A stretch of DNA of 64,000 bases from contig JAHNZQ020000308.1 in NCBI GenBank assembly GCA_019155205.2, forward strand, positions 5,300,974-5,364,973, given 5' to 3'. This DNA comes from Gracilaria vermiculophylla (Eukaryota; Rhodophyta; Florideophyceae; Gracilariales; Gracilariaceae). The notes under the pieces are model-generated. The model did no database searches. It saw only the letters and a list, made by a program, of their open reading frames with translations, and had not been told where the DNA came from. Below, piece after piece: positions 1 through 11,093 of this stretch. The translations under genes and the position numbers were made by a program. Every line of letters starts with the position of its first letter. Positions within the stretch are counted from its first letter, which is position 1.

Positions 1-1841
1 GTTTTAATTGGAACGGCAAAATTTCTAGAAGCCCCAAAAATAATCTCAATGGAAGAAGAAATTTCTTTTGAACCAGAAAACTCAAAAGAAAAAGAATTAA
101 TGCCGAACACTGAAAAAGAAAATGATTTGGAAAATTCTGAGGCTTACAACCCACCTCCAGAAAATGAGGAATCACCAGAAATTATCACACGGAGGAGTGG
201 GAGAACTAGAAGACAGCCAACATGGCTCACATATGAGCATGCTAATGAAAATGAGGATACTGCTGCCGGTTTAGTAATGATGCTTGCAGGCGAAACAGAA
301 CCAAATAATGTACAGGAGGCCCTGTTAGGGGTTCAGAAAAATTATTGGACATCTGCGATGGAAAGAAAAATTACTTCTTTATACGAGAATAATATTTGGA
401 AACTGGACCCTCGAAAACCAGAAATGCATATTTTGCAACCAACATGGGTTTTCAAGGTAAAACCCGAATCCAAGAATCAAGAGAAAATATTTAAGGCAAG
501 ACTGGTGTGCAAAGGGTATCAGCAAAAATATGGCATTGATTATTTTCACACGTACCCTCCAGTTGTACGCATGGCTTCTTTACGGACTATGCTGGGTGTA
601 GCACCCCAACAAAAAATATTCATCACCCAGATGGATGTTAAAACAGCGTTCGTAATTGGAGTGTTGGAGGAAGAAATTTTTATGGAACAGCCTGAGGGTT
701 TCATTGACTCAAAACATTCTAATCACGTTTGTAAGCTAACGAAGGCAATGTATGGACTAAAACAGGCGCCCAGAGCGTGGTACAAAATGATTAGCTCGGT
801 TTTGAGCAACATGAAATTTTCGAAAGCTCATGGAGACAGTGGAATATTTGTCGCAAATATTGATGACCATGAAGTATTTATTTCACTATATGTCGATTAC
901 ATAGTACTGGCAAGTAAAATTCCAAAGGTGTTAAGTTCTGTGAAGCAAGAACTAAGATCTAAATTTCAAATGAAGGATCTTGGAGAAATTTGGCATGTAC
1001 TAGGCATTGAAATCGACTATAATCGAAAAAAAGGAATTCTGAAATTATGTAAAAGTGCCTACGCAAGAACGGAGCTTAAACGGTTTAGTATGGAAAACTG
1101 CAAAGAAATTAATACACCCTTGGAGGCGAACAGTACTTTATAAAAATGTGGAACTGATGAAATAATTACGGACGTGCCCTACAGAGAATTAATTGGTTCA
1201 CTTATGTATCTTATGCTAGGGAAGCGTCGTGATCTAGCATATGCAGTTGGAAAATTATGTACGTTTTCTGAAGAGTATTGCACAGAACATTGGAAACCAT
1301 GCAAAAGGGTTCTTAGGTGTATTCAGAAGACAAAAGTTTTTTGTGTCGTCTACAAAAAATCTACCAACCTGTCACTATATGTCTACAGTGATGCCAGTTG
1401 GGGAAATACGGAAAACAGAAAATCAGTTTCTGGATATGCGACATTTCATGGAAATTGTTTACTGTCGTGGAGCAGTCGAAAGCAAAATTGTGTGGCATTG
1501 TCATCCACAGAGGCAGAATTAATTGCAGTTACAGAGGCAGCCAAAGAAGTGAAATGGTTGGCAAAAATCATGATCTTAAAACTAGTGTAGAAAAAGCTAA
1601 TCAAATTTCTATTGACAACCAGTCTACAATTGCAACTTCAAAAATGGAAGGAATCCATGGAAAATCAAAGCACATTGCTCTACGGCATTTCTATATTCAG
1701 GACTGCTTGCAAAATGAAGAAATGAAAATTACAAACTGTCCTACCGAACATATGGCAGCTGATATTTTTACAAAGTCTCTACAGAAGAACAAGCATTGGT
1801 TTTATATGGACATGTTGGGTCTTAAGCAGTTATCACGTTGA
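1..1841 (+). pseudogene. Ty1/copia pol remnant: reverse transcriptase and RNase H
   Basis: The reading frame is open from the left edge, so the element starts outside the window. After an acidic linker comes an RVT_2-type reverse transcriptase (about 400-1000), then RNase H. The RT active-site motif reads YVDY where copia elements have YVDD (near 895), so the second catalytic aspartate is lost. A TAA at 1141-1143 interrupts the frame, which then resumes in phase. RNase H shows SDASWG, STEAEL, then after a frameshift near 1588 IDNQS and AADIFTK, the usual four acidic positions. The order RT-RNase H immediately before a polypurine tract and LTR is that of copia elements. It is a dead copy; integrase and gag would lie to the left of the window. 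Confidence 0.93.
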
Positions 1842-1848
1842 GAGAAGG

Positions 1849-2132
1849 TGTTGTAGAAGCATCTAGAAGCTTCTAGGAAGCAACTGGAAACTGCTAATAT
1901 CTAGAGACTTCTAGAAGGTTCTATAGAAGAAATTATCTAGAAGTATTTTATGCTTTATGATAGAAACTATTAGAAGTTCTAGAAGACTATAGAAAATTAT
2001 GAGAACACTATATAAGAAAGAATTGCCGACCAGGTTTGATGAATGATAGAAGTCAAGCCGAGTCATCGAGATAAATCAACAGTGCGCTTACTCAAGTTTA
2101 TTCTAAGCTCTGTACTACACCTATTTACAATA
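1849..2132 (+). repeat. 3' LTR of the copia element at the left edge
   Basis: The LTR follows a purine tract, GAGAGAAGG (1840-1848). It begins TGTTGTAGAAG and ends near CTATTTACAATA, the imperfect inverted ends being TGTTGTA and TACAATA. A TATATAA box lies at 2009-2015. The same LTR occurs alone at 41466-41755 on the other strand, which fixes the boundaries, and more diverged relatives lie at 21867, 50310, 59002 and 60773. The LTR abuts chromovirus sequence at 2133, so this copia copy inserted into the chromovirus. Confidence 0.88.
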
Positions 2133-2762
2133 CCTTTCAGTGGCAAGGCACTCCTTGCAGTACGCATCCGTACTCTGCTCCTTCAGAAACTCCGCTATGA
2201 TGAGGCGGAGAACTTCTTCGTTTTCTTCAACAATGTCTATCACCTCAGAACCCCCACTAAATATGCCTCACGGTTCAGAACATTCCAAGCGTTTTACTTC
2301 GAATCTTTCCTTTCTGTCGGCGTTCTTGATGACCAGAAACGGAAATATGTCCTCCCAAGTTGTTTGGTCGTCTCCTTCGGTGGAGATTCGCGATAGCCCG
2401 TCCGCTGCCTGTGCTTATATGCTAGGGTGTTAGACGATATTAAACTCGAACTCCAGGAGGCGAAGACTCCACCATTTCAGTCGACCGGAAGCATCCGTCA
2501 ACGACAAAATTCTATTTAATGGTGCTTTGTCCGTCCTCAAGGTGAGACGCGCGCCTTTCAGGTACGGGCGTAAAAGTAACACTGCCCATCCTATGGCAAG
2601 ACATTCGCGCTCCGAGGTGGAATAGTTCCGTTCCGTGGGTGAAAGGCTTCGACTCCAGTATCCGATAGGTTGAAATCCACCTTAAGGTTCTTCCTGTAGG
2701 AAGGCTAATCCGAACTGGTATTTACAGGCGGCTGTTTCAAGCACCCTTCGGCGTGCCGCTTC

Positions 2763-3315
2763 TGTGGTACTGTCAGCCCTCCTGTCGAGGTAGTAGAGCA
2801 CAACGTCCGTTAGGAGTTTTTAGTGACTCCAAAGGCGCGTATTCCTAAAGGTGGTCTCCGGTATCCGCTGTCGCGAGCCGGGGGAATTCTGTAAGGGATC
2901 CGCAAACACCAAGCGGAGGGGAGGTTCACTGGGCGGACAATGCTCCTACAGGCGCTGCTATGATGCGACCTGGGGATCGGCGGCTTAGAAACCTGAGAGA
3001 GTAGACAAGAGACTCCAACCGGAAAATGTAGAAGAAGACTCAAGGGTGCTTGTCTTTACTTCCCCAGAGGTGGAGCTCAACCGGCAGCTTAAATATCTAG
3101 CCGGGAGCCCGCCTCGGCAGGTCGCACTACTGTGCTAATTACCTGCATAAAATATCTAAAATAAATAATAAATTCTACCGTACCTTAAGGATACTGTAGC
3201 GCACGCAGGCAATATTATGCACCACGTGGCCCAGCTAATAAATTACGAACCCTCCTTAGGAATATTATGCCTTAAGGCCAAACCGCCATAATTCCGTAGG
3301 AGCCACTGTACTACA
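2763..3315 (-). repeat. Solo chromovirus LTR with GCTTC target-site duplication
   Basis: This is a 553-bp LTR. On the plus strand it starts TGTGGTACTGTCAG and ends CCACTGTACTACA, the reverse of the LTRs at 30161 and 40602. The 5 bp on each side are identical: GCTTC at 2758-2762 and at 3316-3320. It is flanked on both sides by RNase H coding sequence of chromovirus-1, so it is a solo LTR left by LTR-LTR recombination after a later insertion of the same family. Confidence 0.92.
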
Positions 3316-4117
3316 GCTTCCAGAGCACCAAGATCGGTGGCTCTATTAGTCTCCTCTTCAAAAATTCATAGGCTTTCAACTCTTCGTCCGTCAGGATAGC
3401 CAATTACGACAGCTTGTTTTCCTCCCAGAGGCGATATAAAGGCGCCGTAATGCGGGAGAAATTCGCAAAAGAACCTACGAAAGAAATTACACAACCCGAA
3501 GAGCTTCATCTGGTTTTTGGGAGAGTGAGCTTCCGCGATGGTGTCCTTCGTTTTCTTGGAAACCTGTAAGCGGCCTGGGAGCAAGAGTTACTCCAGGTAG
3601 TCCACGGAGCCCTTGAAAAAGAAACACATCTCCAGCTTCAAGGTGAGTCCAGAATTCTTCAGGAGTTGTAGCACGTGCTTCACATGCATGAAGTGCCCCT
3701 CCACGATGCGGGAGTATCTGATGACATCCTCAGTATACACCAAGGCATACTGCCACTGTATCTCCGACAGGATTATGTCCACCATTCGTTAGAACGTAGC
3801 CGGTGCATTCTTTAATCCAAATGGCATCCTTAGGAATATTAAATTTTCACAGTGCGAGGTGAACGTTGTCTTATCCATATCGAAGTCATCCATCTCAATT
3901 TCTCGGCAGCCACGGTTTGCATCCAGCGTGAAGAAAACGAACGCATCACCTAAGGAGTCGATGAATTCATCCAAATGGGGTATCAGGTACGAATTGCGTA
4001 CCGTCACCTAGTTGAGGCGTCTATAGTCAATGCAGAACCTCAAGGAGCCATCTTTATTTTTCAAAAACCCCACCGTGTAGGCCAACTCGAAATTGGAAGG
4101 CTCGATAAGGCCCTTGT

Positions 4118-4672
4118 TGTGGTACTGTCAGTTCTCCTTTCGAGATAGTAGAGCACAACGTCCGTTAGGAGTTGTTGTTGATTCCAGAGGTGCGTGTTCC
4201 TAAAGGTGGTCTCCGGTTTCCGCTGTCGTGAGCCAGGGGAATTCTTAAAGGGGATCCGCAAACACCAAACGGAGGGAGAGGTTCACTGGGCGGGCAATGA
4301 TCCTGCAGGCGCTGCTATGATGCGAACTGGAGATCGGTGGCTTAGAAACCTGAGGACAATCGACGACAGTCTCCAACCGGAAAAGTAGATGAAGACTCAG
4401 GGGTAGTTGATTTTACTTCCCTCAGAGGTGAAGCTCGACCGGCAGATTAAGTATCAAGCCGGGAGCCCGCCTCGGCAGGTCTCACTACTGTAGAAATTGC
4501 CCGCACAAATTAACAAAAAAAAAGATAACTTCTACCGTCCCTTAAGGATACTGTAGCGCACGCGAGCAGACTTTTGCACCACGTGGCAAAGCCAATGAAC
4601 TACGAGCTCTCCTTGGGAATATTACGCCATAAGGCCACACCACCATTTTTCTTTAGGAGCCACCGTACTTCA
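4118..4672 (-). repeat. Solo chromovirus LTR with CTTGT target-site duplication
   Basis: This is a second 555-bp copy of the same LTR, in the same orientation as the one at 2763. It is flanked by CTTGT at 4113-4117 and 4673-4677. It splits the RT coding region of chromovirus-1; the RT N-terminal residues lie at 4673-5060 and the core at 3360-4117. The TG...CA ends and the perfect duplication make the boundaries firm. Confidence 0.92.
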
Positions 4673-5065
4673 CTTGTACTGCATCCGGTGGACCTCATCG
4701 TGCTCGAAATCGCGCCCCTAGGGTCCGGCCCTCCTCGGAAGTTGGTGTACCGGTTTCACATTAAGTATGAGCTGCATTTGGTGCTTGGCCAGGCTAACCG
4801 GATTCAGGTGACCAGACCACAGGTCCTCAAAGGCGGATAGCATCTCCAATATCCCATGGCTATACTTTTCGAAAACTTCGCCAATTTAGAGCTGCTCCTG
4901 CCAGGTGGCAGGATTCTCTTCCTCTGGAGCCGTTAATGACGCTTCAGCCTCCATGATGACGATTGCATCGCGTTCCGCATGGTCTTCTGCAGGGAGAAGA
5001 TGAGCCAGTCTTGCAGGGGCGCGTATTGCCAATCTGACGACAGTTCCCTTTTGGAGCCGTAACGG

Positions 5066-6173
5066 CTACTCCTTCAGGTTGGCGAGCATGACACTGAAGG
5101 AAATGTTCGACACTTTTTCCATAACACCGTTCGCCATCATGGAGTGCTGCTTTGTTGTCATGTATGAACTCCGCTGTAGGAAGGGAAGGCTGGATGAAGA
5201 GCTCCGCACCCGAACTTTGGTCTCACTCTGCGCGGATATTTCGATACTCTTCACCATCCGGAGCTTGTTCGACGGCGTCTGGAAGCTTACCCATGTGGCG
5301 CGCATTGGCGTACGGTCATGGAGATGCGGACACGATAGATACAGGGGCAACGTCGTTAAACGTCACCTTCCGCAGGTGTGGGTCCATTGCATGTACATAC
5401 CGATCCATAAAGGAAGTACCCAATATGCATTTTGTGGCCTGGTTGGTCGCCACGGAGAACGACTCCTTCACCTGAAAGGAGCCCAGCTGAAGATACAAGG
5501 TAATGCTTCGAGGATGTTCAATGCTCGATGCGACGCATTTCACACCGTAGGAAGCTTGCCAGTCCTCAGGGAGCCGAGAGCAGACCGCGGAAGCACGTTG
5601 GAGTGCACCAGATTGGGGCCAGCTTCGTTGCCGAGAATAGCGCACATCGTGATGGAGGCGAGCGGGAATCATCCTATAGAGGGGACTAATTTGTAATTCT
5701 CACGACGGAGCGTGCAAACAGATTCCTCAAAGGCCTGGAATGGACCCAAAGAGACTGGGGAGCCCTTCGATTCTGCGTGACTCGTGCAGGCGGATTTTCC
5801 CTCTTTCCTTAAGGCGACCTCAGTAAGGCCGAGGCTTGATGGTAAAGAGCCACGCGGAGCCTTTACGCGTGATCCTGAGGCGTTTTGTGGTTGAAGAGGA
5901 GCTGATCTTCAGTAGGGGCTGGCTGCTGCGGATGGGCAATGGGATGCGTGGTGTTCCCCAAACATGCAACTGGCTTGGATGCGGGCCTCCTGCTCTGCCG
6001 GTGCAAGAGCCAGTGGAACTGGCCGCACTCCAACTGGAGCGCGTTAACCGTATGTAGCTTCCTTGAGGGGAGCGGATATCGTTACACGTGGTTAGATGAC
6101 TTCCATTCTCCGTTAGTGTGTCTCTCAGACCCTGGACGTTCTTCTCCTGTTCATGCAGTATGGCGGCCCTCAT
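5066..6173 (-). pseudogene. Chromovirus-1 gag C-terminus and aspartic protease remnant
   Basis: The stretch 6173-5820 (minus) is a degenerate gag/protease linker beginning MRAAILHEQEKN, matching MKAAILQKREKN at 32857 in copy 2. The stretch 5672-5316 holds the second half of a retropepsin-like domain, with CILGTSFMDRY as the conserved flap-to-helix ILGxxF motif; the matching motif in copy 2 is CKLGTSFVDGY. The catalytic DSG/DTG triplet cannot be read with confidence. From 5350 to 5066 a protease-to-RT spacer in another frame follows. Several frame changes show it is not functional. Confidence 0.75.
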
Positions 6174-6257
6174 TGCCGGGGGGAAAATACCACAATGTAC
6201 TGGCTCTCGAGACAGGCAAATCGTGCAAGGCGGTGGGTAGCCTCGAGGGTTCGCAAA

Positions 6258-8216
6258 TCAGACACTCCTATAAGATCCTGCCGAGGCGTACAAAGTGGGG
6301 GACGAGGGTGTCCTCGTCCTAGACTGTGCACCCTTAGATGAGGCGTATGTGAGGGCAAGGGCCTCTTGCTCTCCGACGAGCGTGACCTTGTCGACCTCCT
6401 CCGAGATGCTGGAGTCCAACGTCAGGGCGGATGCCGGACGTGTCCTTGAGGCCGCCGGTTTGTCCGAATGTGGAGTGTGGCTACGAAGAGCGGCACAGTG
6501 GATATCCCCATAGGATTCTACGAAACGTGCCAGCTCCGTACAGGTGGTCTTCGGGTGCGTTATCAAGTGATTACGCACCCTGGCGCGGATCAAGGGAAGG
6601 ATCCCCTCTACAAAAATCGACTTTAACCGCCGTTCGGAGTACACGTTCCCAGTCCGTAGGGCCCTCGTTCAGAGCTTTTGCGAGAACTCCGTCTCGGTCA
6701 TTCTCTTGTTCTGCCTACAGGAGGTGCCTTCAGCGTCGGCACCGTCTACCACATCGTCCATTGCGTACCTTTTGATTAGGACATTCACCAAATCCGGGTA
6801 CGTCGTCAAGACCTCCGTTCCAGGGTCATCCACAATTGTGCTCTCCCCCTTGAGGCGCGGTTGTACCAGTGAGTGCGCTTGGCCCGTGAGGTAGAACTGA
6901 AAGCACCATACGGCGAAACCTTCATGGACAAAAATTGGTATTTCACGCTGAACGGAAGCGTGTAAGAAAATTTAACACCGAGAAGGGGTCTTCATCTGAG
7001 AAATAGTGCTTCTTCATCGGAATATACATGCGGTGCTGGATCTTTGTGACTCGTGTAGCGACTGAAACGTCGTAAAGAGTGGAGCGATCATTCAACCTGT
7101 AGGGGTCATAATCCACAACTTTGGCGCAGAGGTCGGTAAGCGGGACTACCTTCCTGACCCTTCTGATTTTCTCCTTGGGAGGTATACTGTCCTCCGAGCT
7201 GGAACTGTTTACGGATTTAGTGTCTGAGCTTCCCTTCGAATCGGTGTTTCGCTTTCCGCTTTTCTGTCTCCATTTCTTTCGGCGTCTTTCCTTTATATTA
7301 TCTGGGTGCCTGACAATACTCCCGCTATCGTGAGTCACCCGAGGAGTATCTTGTCCTTCTCTCCTTGGGTTAAGTATTTTGAGAACGGTATCCGGACCTC
7401 TTCCGTGAGGTGACAGGTCCAGAAGTTGCAAAGCAATTCTCCTGAGGCGTTCCCGTTTCTTTACGGCAGTATTCTTTCCTCCTCTGGCGTAAGGGACGGC
7501 AATATCCTGACGTAGGTGATGATAGAGGGAACCTCATCTGTATGGAATAATGATTTTAAAGCGCCGCTGCGTGGAGCCTTTCTACGTTTTGGGCACGAAA
7601 TTTCGCAAGGGTAGCACTCGAGACCACCTCGCAATGGGGGTCGGAGTCCAGCAAGGCATCCGCAGCACAGTAAGAACTCTCCCTTGCGATTTTCTCCACA
7701 TCGGCGTGGCGGTGCGCTCTGAAATAGGCCTCGAAACCTGCATGAATTCTTTTGACTAGCTCCTATGAGAGCCAGTTCGTGAAGCGTGGGGCCAGGGACT
7801 CCAGGACTGATTCAGCCTCCGATTGTTCCCATCCTTGCAGTTTTGGAGGTGGCGGTTGCGATGCCATATGCGGTTCTTCAACCTCCGTGTCGGCGTTCTC
7901 CAGAAGTGTGGCGGGGAATACCGCTTGCCTTTGATCGTGCACTCTCCTAAGGCGATTCCTGAAACGCTCCATAGAAGAGCCAGGATTCTTAAGGAGACTT
8001 TCAAGATCCTCCAGTCTGGCGGCCATCTCCTTTGGAGCGCTGCGCGTGCTGTGCCCACCGACGGAGTTGGTTGCTTGAAAATCCTGTAGAGGGGTTTCCA
8101 TTGAGGTTTCTAAGGGGTTCATATAGGAGTAGGTCGCGGAGCATTTCCTTCCACTTCCAAATGCTCTTAAGGAAAAAATCCACTGTTGGGATCAGATCGT
8201 TGTAAACACGAAACAC
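6258..8216 (-). pseudogene. Chromovirus-1 gag remnant
   Basis: Three blocks on the minus strand align with gag of copy 2: 8216-7763 (N-terminus, with the shared LRRxAQHAQR segment), 7431-6943 (basic/serine-rich region with IVRHPDN, KERRRK and SSSSEDSIPPKEK), and 6644-6258 (C-terminal helical block with HLITHPKTTCTELARF). Frameshifts and stops separate them. I see no CCHC zinc knuckle in either copy. A gag without a knuckle is seen in some gypsy lineages, but loss by decay is equally possible here. Confidence 0.75.
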
Positions 8217-8277
8217 TGTTCTGTTGTGACTCTTGCGATTCCTTTAGGAAACTGAACTTCTAAGTCGGGAGACCAGT

Positions 8278-8426
8278 TATGGTATTGTCAGTTATCCTTT
8301 TGAGGTAGTAGCGCACAACGTCTCTTGGGAGTTTCGGTTGACTCCAAAGGCGCGCATTCCTAATGATGGTCTCCGGTAATCGCGGTCACGTGCCGGGGCA
8401 ATTCTGGAAGGGGATCCGAAAACACG
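8278..8426 (-). repeat. 5' LTR of chromovirus-1, distal piece
   Basis: This is the downstream (U5-side) 149 bp of the 5' LTR. It joins seamlessly to 12018-12421 once the intervening composite insertion and one copy of the ACACG duplication (8422-8426, 12013-12017) are set aside. The DNA just outside it, 8277 downward on the minus strand, reads ACTGGTCTCCCGAC and matches the base stretch that follows the 5' LTR of copy 2 at 30747, so it is the primer-binding side. Confidence 0.88.
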
Positions 8427-8735
8427 TGTTGGAAAACAGATGAGCTATTTGCGCTATACTCTCCTGTGACACAGGGCGCACAGTTCACCATTTGAACTAG
8501 CAACACGCCCCCTCGCCCTGTACTTCCTTACAGAACGAGACCTCGAGCTTACAGTAGCCAATCTTCACTACTGCTGTACACCTGTACAATTTCTCAGGCT
8601 CACGTCACTTCTGGGAGTCGAACCCAGGGTCCTAGCGTTTAGCTGGGCCCATAACCTGTTGGAAAACAGATGAGCTATTTGCGCTATACTCTCTTGTGAC
8701 ACAGGGCGCACAGTTCACCATTTGAACTAGCAACA
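8427..8735 (-). mobile_element. 309-bp TRIM-like miniature LTR retrotransposon
   Basis: Two 79-bp direct repeats (8427-8505 and 8657-8735) differ at one base that I can see. Each reads TGTTGCTAG...CCAACA on the minus strand. Next to the 5' repeat on the minus strand is GGTTATGGGCCCAG (8656-8643), a primer-binding site complementary to the anticodon arm of initiator tRNA-Met. The internal region is only 151 bp, has no coding capacity and ends in a purine-rich AGGGCGAGGGGGCG next to the 3' repeat. These are the defining parts of a terminal-repeat retrotransposon in miniature. The flanks do not form a duplication with each other; the left flank ACACG pairs instead with ACACG at 12013. Confidence 0.82.
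8611..8627 (-). other. tRNA T-arm-like hairpin / pol III B-box-like sequence in the TRIM
   Basis: On the minus strand, CTGGGTTCGACTCCCAG forms a perfect 5-bp stem with a 7-base loop and contains GGTTCGACTCC, a match to the B-box consensus GGTTCGANNCC. It lies 16 bp downstream of the primer-binding site. No matching acceptor or D arm can be found, so this is not a tRNA gene. Confidence 0.6.
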
Positions 8736-8811
8736 GCCGCGATGTAGTGTTGCGAGGCCCACGGCAGTCAGTCCCAGGTAGTTCTGAGGGAATGCGATCT
8801 ACGCGCTACTC

Positions 8812-9171
8812 CTACATTTGCGCAACGGGTCTGAATAGAACTCCAAAATTGTTCACGCTTCTGGTTTGGACCCTGCGCAGACTTTTTAATCCACTTTCAG
8901 CGAGTTTGAGACCGTCAGTACTTGAATATGACTTACCTCTTCCTGTTGGTTTAGAAGTGCTCTTCTTGAGTTTTGCAGATGCTTTGCGTTGTGCCCGTGG
9001 TGGTTTTAATTTTCTAGCTACTGTTGAGGCTACAATTTCAACGCATTCAATATCTGGCGCTGGTGCTGGAGGTATATGAGTGGAAGATTCTTTAAAAACG
9101 TCTGCGTTCTGCGTCTCGAGAACGAAATGTGCCAAAGAATTTGAAGATGTGGCGTTTTGGGTGTACTCCAT
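8812..9171 (-). CDS. Unrecognised basic ORF fragment next to a chromovirus LTR
   Basis: This is a 119-codon open frame whose ATG lies at the LTR junction (9171). The product has an acidic start and a proline-rich centre (IPPAPAPD), followed by a lysine/arginine/serine-rich half (KLKPPRAQRKASAKLKKSTSKP). It is not matched elsewhere in the window. The composition is like the linker between integrase and RT in copia elements, but no diagnostic motif is present. It could be a retroelement fragment or a chance frame; the start coinciding with an LTR edge argues against a native gene. Confidence 0.25.
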   Translation of the reverse strand: MEYTQNATSSNSLAHFVLETQNADVFKESSTHIPPAPAPDIECVEIVASTVARKLKPPRAQRKASAKLKKSTSKPTGRGKSYSSTDGLKLAESGLKSLRRVQTRSVNNFGVLFRPVAQM

Positions 9172-9722
9172 GTGGTACTGTAAGCCCTCCTCTCGAGGTA
9201 GTAAAGCACAACGTCCGTTAGGAGTTTTTGTTGTCTCCGAAGGTGCGTGTTCCTAAAGGCGGTCTCCGGTATCCGCTGTCGCGAGCCGGGGGAATTCTTA
9301 AAGGGGATCCGCAAACACAAAGCGGAGGGGGAGTTTCGCTAGGCGGATAATGCTCCTACAGGCGCTGCTATGATGCTACCTGGGGATCGGGGGGTTAGAA
9401 ACCTGAGTTGATCGACAAGCGACTCCAACCGGAAAAGTAGATGAAGACTCAAGGGTGCTTGTCTTTACTTCCCCAGAGGTGGAGTTCAACCGGCAATGTA
9501 AATACCAAGCCGGGAGCCTGCCTCGGCAGGTCTCACTAGTGCACAAATTACCTGCATAAATAAACTAAAATAAATAATAATTCTACCCTCCCTTAAGGAT
9601 ACTGTAGCGCACGTGGGTGGAACTATGCACCACGTGGCCCAGCTAATAAATTTCAGCCCTCCTTAGAAATATTATACCATAAGGCCAAACCACCCTATTT
9701 CCTTAGAAGCCACTGTACTACA
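9171..9722 (-). repeat. Chromovirus LTR, 3' LTR of a second minus-strand copy
   Basis: This is a 552-bp LTR of the same family, in the minus orientation. Immediately upstream on the minus strand is GGAAAGGGGGTA, the equivalent of the polypurine tract that precedes the 3' LTR at 40602. The next kilobase also matches the 3' region of copy 2. The flanks (CTCCA on the left, TACCC on the right) do not match, as expected for a 3' LTR whose right side is internal element sequence. Confidence 0.87.
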
Positions 9723-10711
9723 TACCCCCTTTCCTAAATTGCACCACGTCCTCGAGGTGCATCTTCCGATTTCTTGATCCCCGGGGTGGCTCCCATCGGT
9801 TTTGAGGCAAGTGCGGCCTCCGGCGGTTTACACGTGCTCTCCTTCAGGTGTTGCTCCCTTTCTCCATACTCCTGCGCGGCGTATTGCCGCGGGCTCGCGT
9901 TTCATCCATTGCGGCGTTGGTGGGCCCTGCTCCTCCTTAACCCAGCTGCGTCTGCTCCTTCTCGGTGTCACCGGTTGGTGCGGCCGCGCCAGTCTGCAAC
10001 GCGAGTGTCCGCGTCTTCCGGCGTACCGTGCGTGGTGCGAGCGCGCAACTTCAGTGGATGGAGCGTGGGTCAGTCGCGAGTGGACACCGACCCTCTGGAG
10101 GCACTCGCCACTCCGATTCCTTCGAGGCTACTCCTTTTGGAAACCCACGCTTCCTCGCGTCCGCTCATGCAGTCTCCGTGACGGTGCCAGACTCATAATC
10201 TTCTTGTCCGCAGCCCCGCCGTTCTCCGTTGGATATGAACGCGCGCCTCGCGATGGTGCTCCACAACTCGCCTGATTCCGGCCGCCTGGTTTCTCCTCGA
10301 ATTCCACGATGGCGGCTTGACGCGGCTCCCTCCGCGGTGGTACATATAACTACGAATCGTTACCCAAGTGGCGTCCAATCTCTCTCCTCAGGTGCTATCA
10401 CGCGTTCGGTCGCCATCCACCCGGTTTCGTACACTTTCGGCATGTCGTCTCTGACTCCCGCGCCTACATCTCCTTCCAATCCTGAGGTGTATCACACCTC
10501 AACCGGTGCACCGTTCCGTCCAGGGGAGCAGTTTGATCACCGTGCCATGTGCGTCTTTGTTAACTTGGTGAAGACATATCTTTGGTCATTAAGCATCCTC
10601 TGGAAGTCTCGTAAAGAGCGATGCACCTTTTGCGTGAGCGTAGGAGGAGGCAGACAGAAGAAAGCGCTTTCTACCTGGAAGAGATCTGTGAGTCAGAGGT
10701 CCGACCTCTAG
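9723..10711 (+). pseudogene. Fragment of the chromovirus antisense ORF
   Basis: This is the 3' internal region of a minus-oriented chromovirus, and its plus strand carries the N-terminal part of the ORF seen complete at 38181-40362. Shared blocks include YERAPRDGAPQLA against YEIAPAHGAPYLA, and SNPEVYHTSTGAPFRPGEQFDHRA against the matching SDPEVYHT...GELFDHRA block. The reading moves between two frames (9802-10275, then 10229-10711). Base composition is GC-rich compared with surrounding DNA. Function is unknown; no known domain is recognised. Confidence 0.65.
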
Positions 10712-10763
10712 GGTGCGCGGATTGCTGCTGGTGATCCTGCCTGTGCCATCCGTCTATTGATAT

Positions 10764-10945
10764 TATTTGTTGTTGTTTCTTATTTCTTGTTTGTTGTTTG
10801 TTGTTTGTTGTTTGTTGTTTGTTGTTTGTTGTTTGTTGTTTGTTATTTGTTGTTTGTTGTTTGTTGTTTGTTGTTTCTTGTTTCTTGTTTCTTGTTTATT
10901 GTTTGTTGTTTGTTGTTTGTTGTTTGTTGTTGTTTGCTGTTTTCA
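10764..10945. repeat. Heptamer microsatellite (TTTGTTG)n
   Basis: About 25 tandem units of TTTGTTG with TTTCTTG and TTTATTG variants and a slipped end. Translated in any frame it gives a Phe/Val/Cys/Leu polymer, which explains the long artificial open frames across it. It lies just upstream of a copia gag start. Confidence 0.95.
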
Positions 10946-10983
10946 AGCCATCTGTTTCCTCCAGGCAGTAGATCTCGGAAAAC

Positions 10984-11093
10984 ATGGACTCGTCCAGTGG
11001 GGTCAAAATTGAGAAGTAGGGTGAGGATAACTTCCATGTATGGAAGCAAAAGATTGAGCTACTACTTGTGCTCAAAGACCTCGATGATCACCT
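10984..11093 (+). pseudogene. Copia-type gag N-terminus, truncated by an LTR
   Basis: An ATG at 10984 opens a product with GEDNFHVWKQKIELLLVLKD, typical of the first helix pair of copia gag (compare FNGDNYFS in the element at 59943). A TAG follows IEK at 11017-11019. The similarity ends at 11093, where a 79-bp LTR of the TRIM family begins. It is either the remains of an autonomous partner of the TRIM or an unrelated copia copy into which the LTR inserted. Confidence 0.6.

Larger units (their letters stand above)
2133..5060 (-). pseudogene. Chromovirus-1 pol remnant: RT and RNase H, broken by two solo LTRs
   Basis: On the minus strand the RT N-terminus is at 5060-4673, then after a solo LTR it continues at 4117-3360 with RFCIDYRRLN, FFTLDAN and MPFGLKNAPATF. 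The catalytic box near 3740 reads VYTEDV where gypsy elements have VYxDDV, so the first catalytic aspartate is replaced by glutamate. RNase H follows, is split by the second solo LTR, and runs to about 2440. The AADGLSR motif and an acidic linker (to 2133) match the same linker at 36070-36230 in copy 2. Stops occur after NAPATF and after VDYLE. The coding sequence is clearly dead but easily recognised. Confidence 0.88.

Noticed and set aside
5079..5696. 205-codon plus-strand frame
   Set aside because: It is antisense to the protease and spacer of a minus-strand chromovirus and matches nothing in the sense direction.
8600..8660. tRNA gene
   Set aside because: Only a T-arm-like hairpin and a tRNA-complementary primer site are present; there is no acceptor or D arm.
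10764..10945. CRISPR array
   Set aside because: The units are contiguous 7-mers without spacers, and the genome is eukaryotic.
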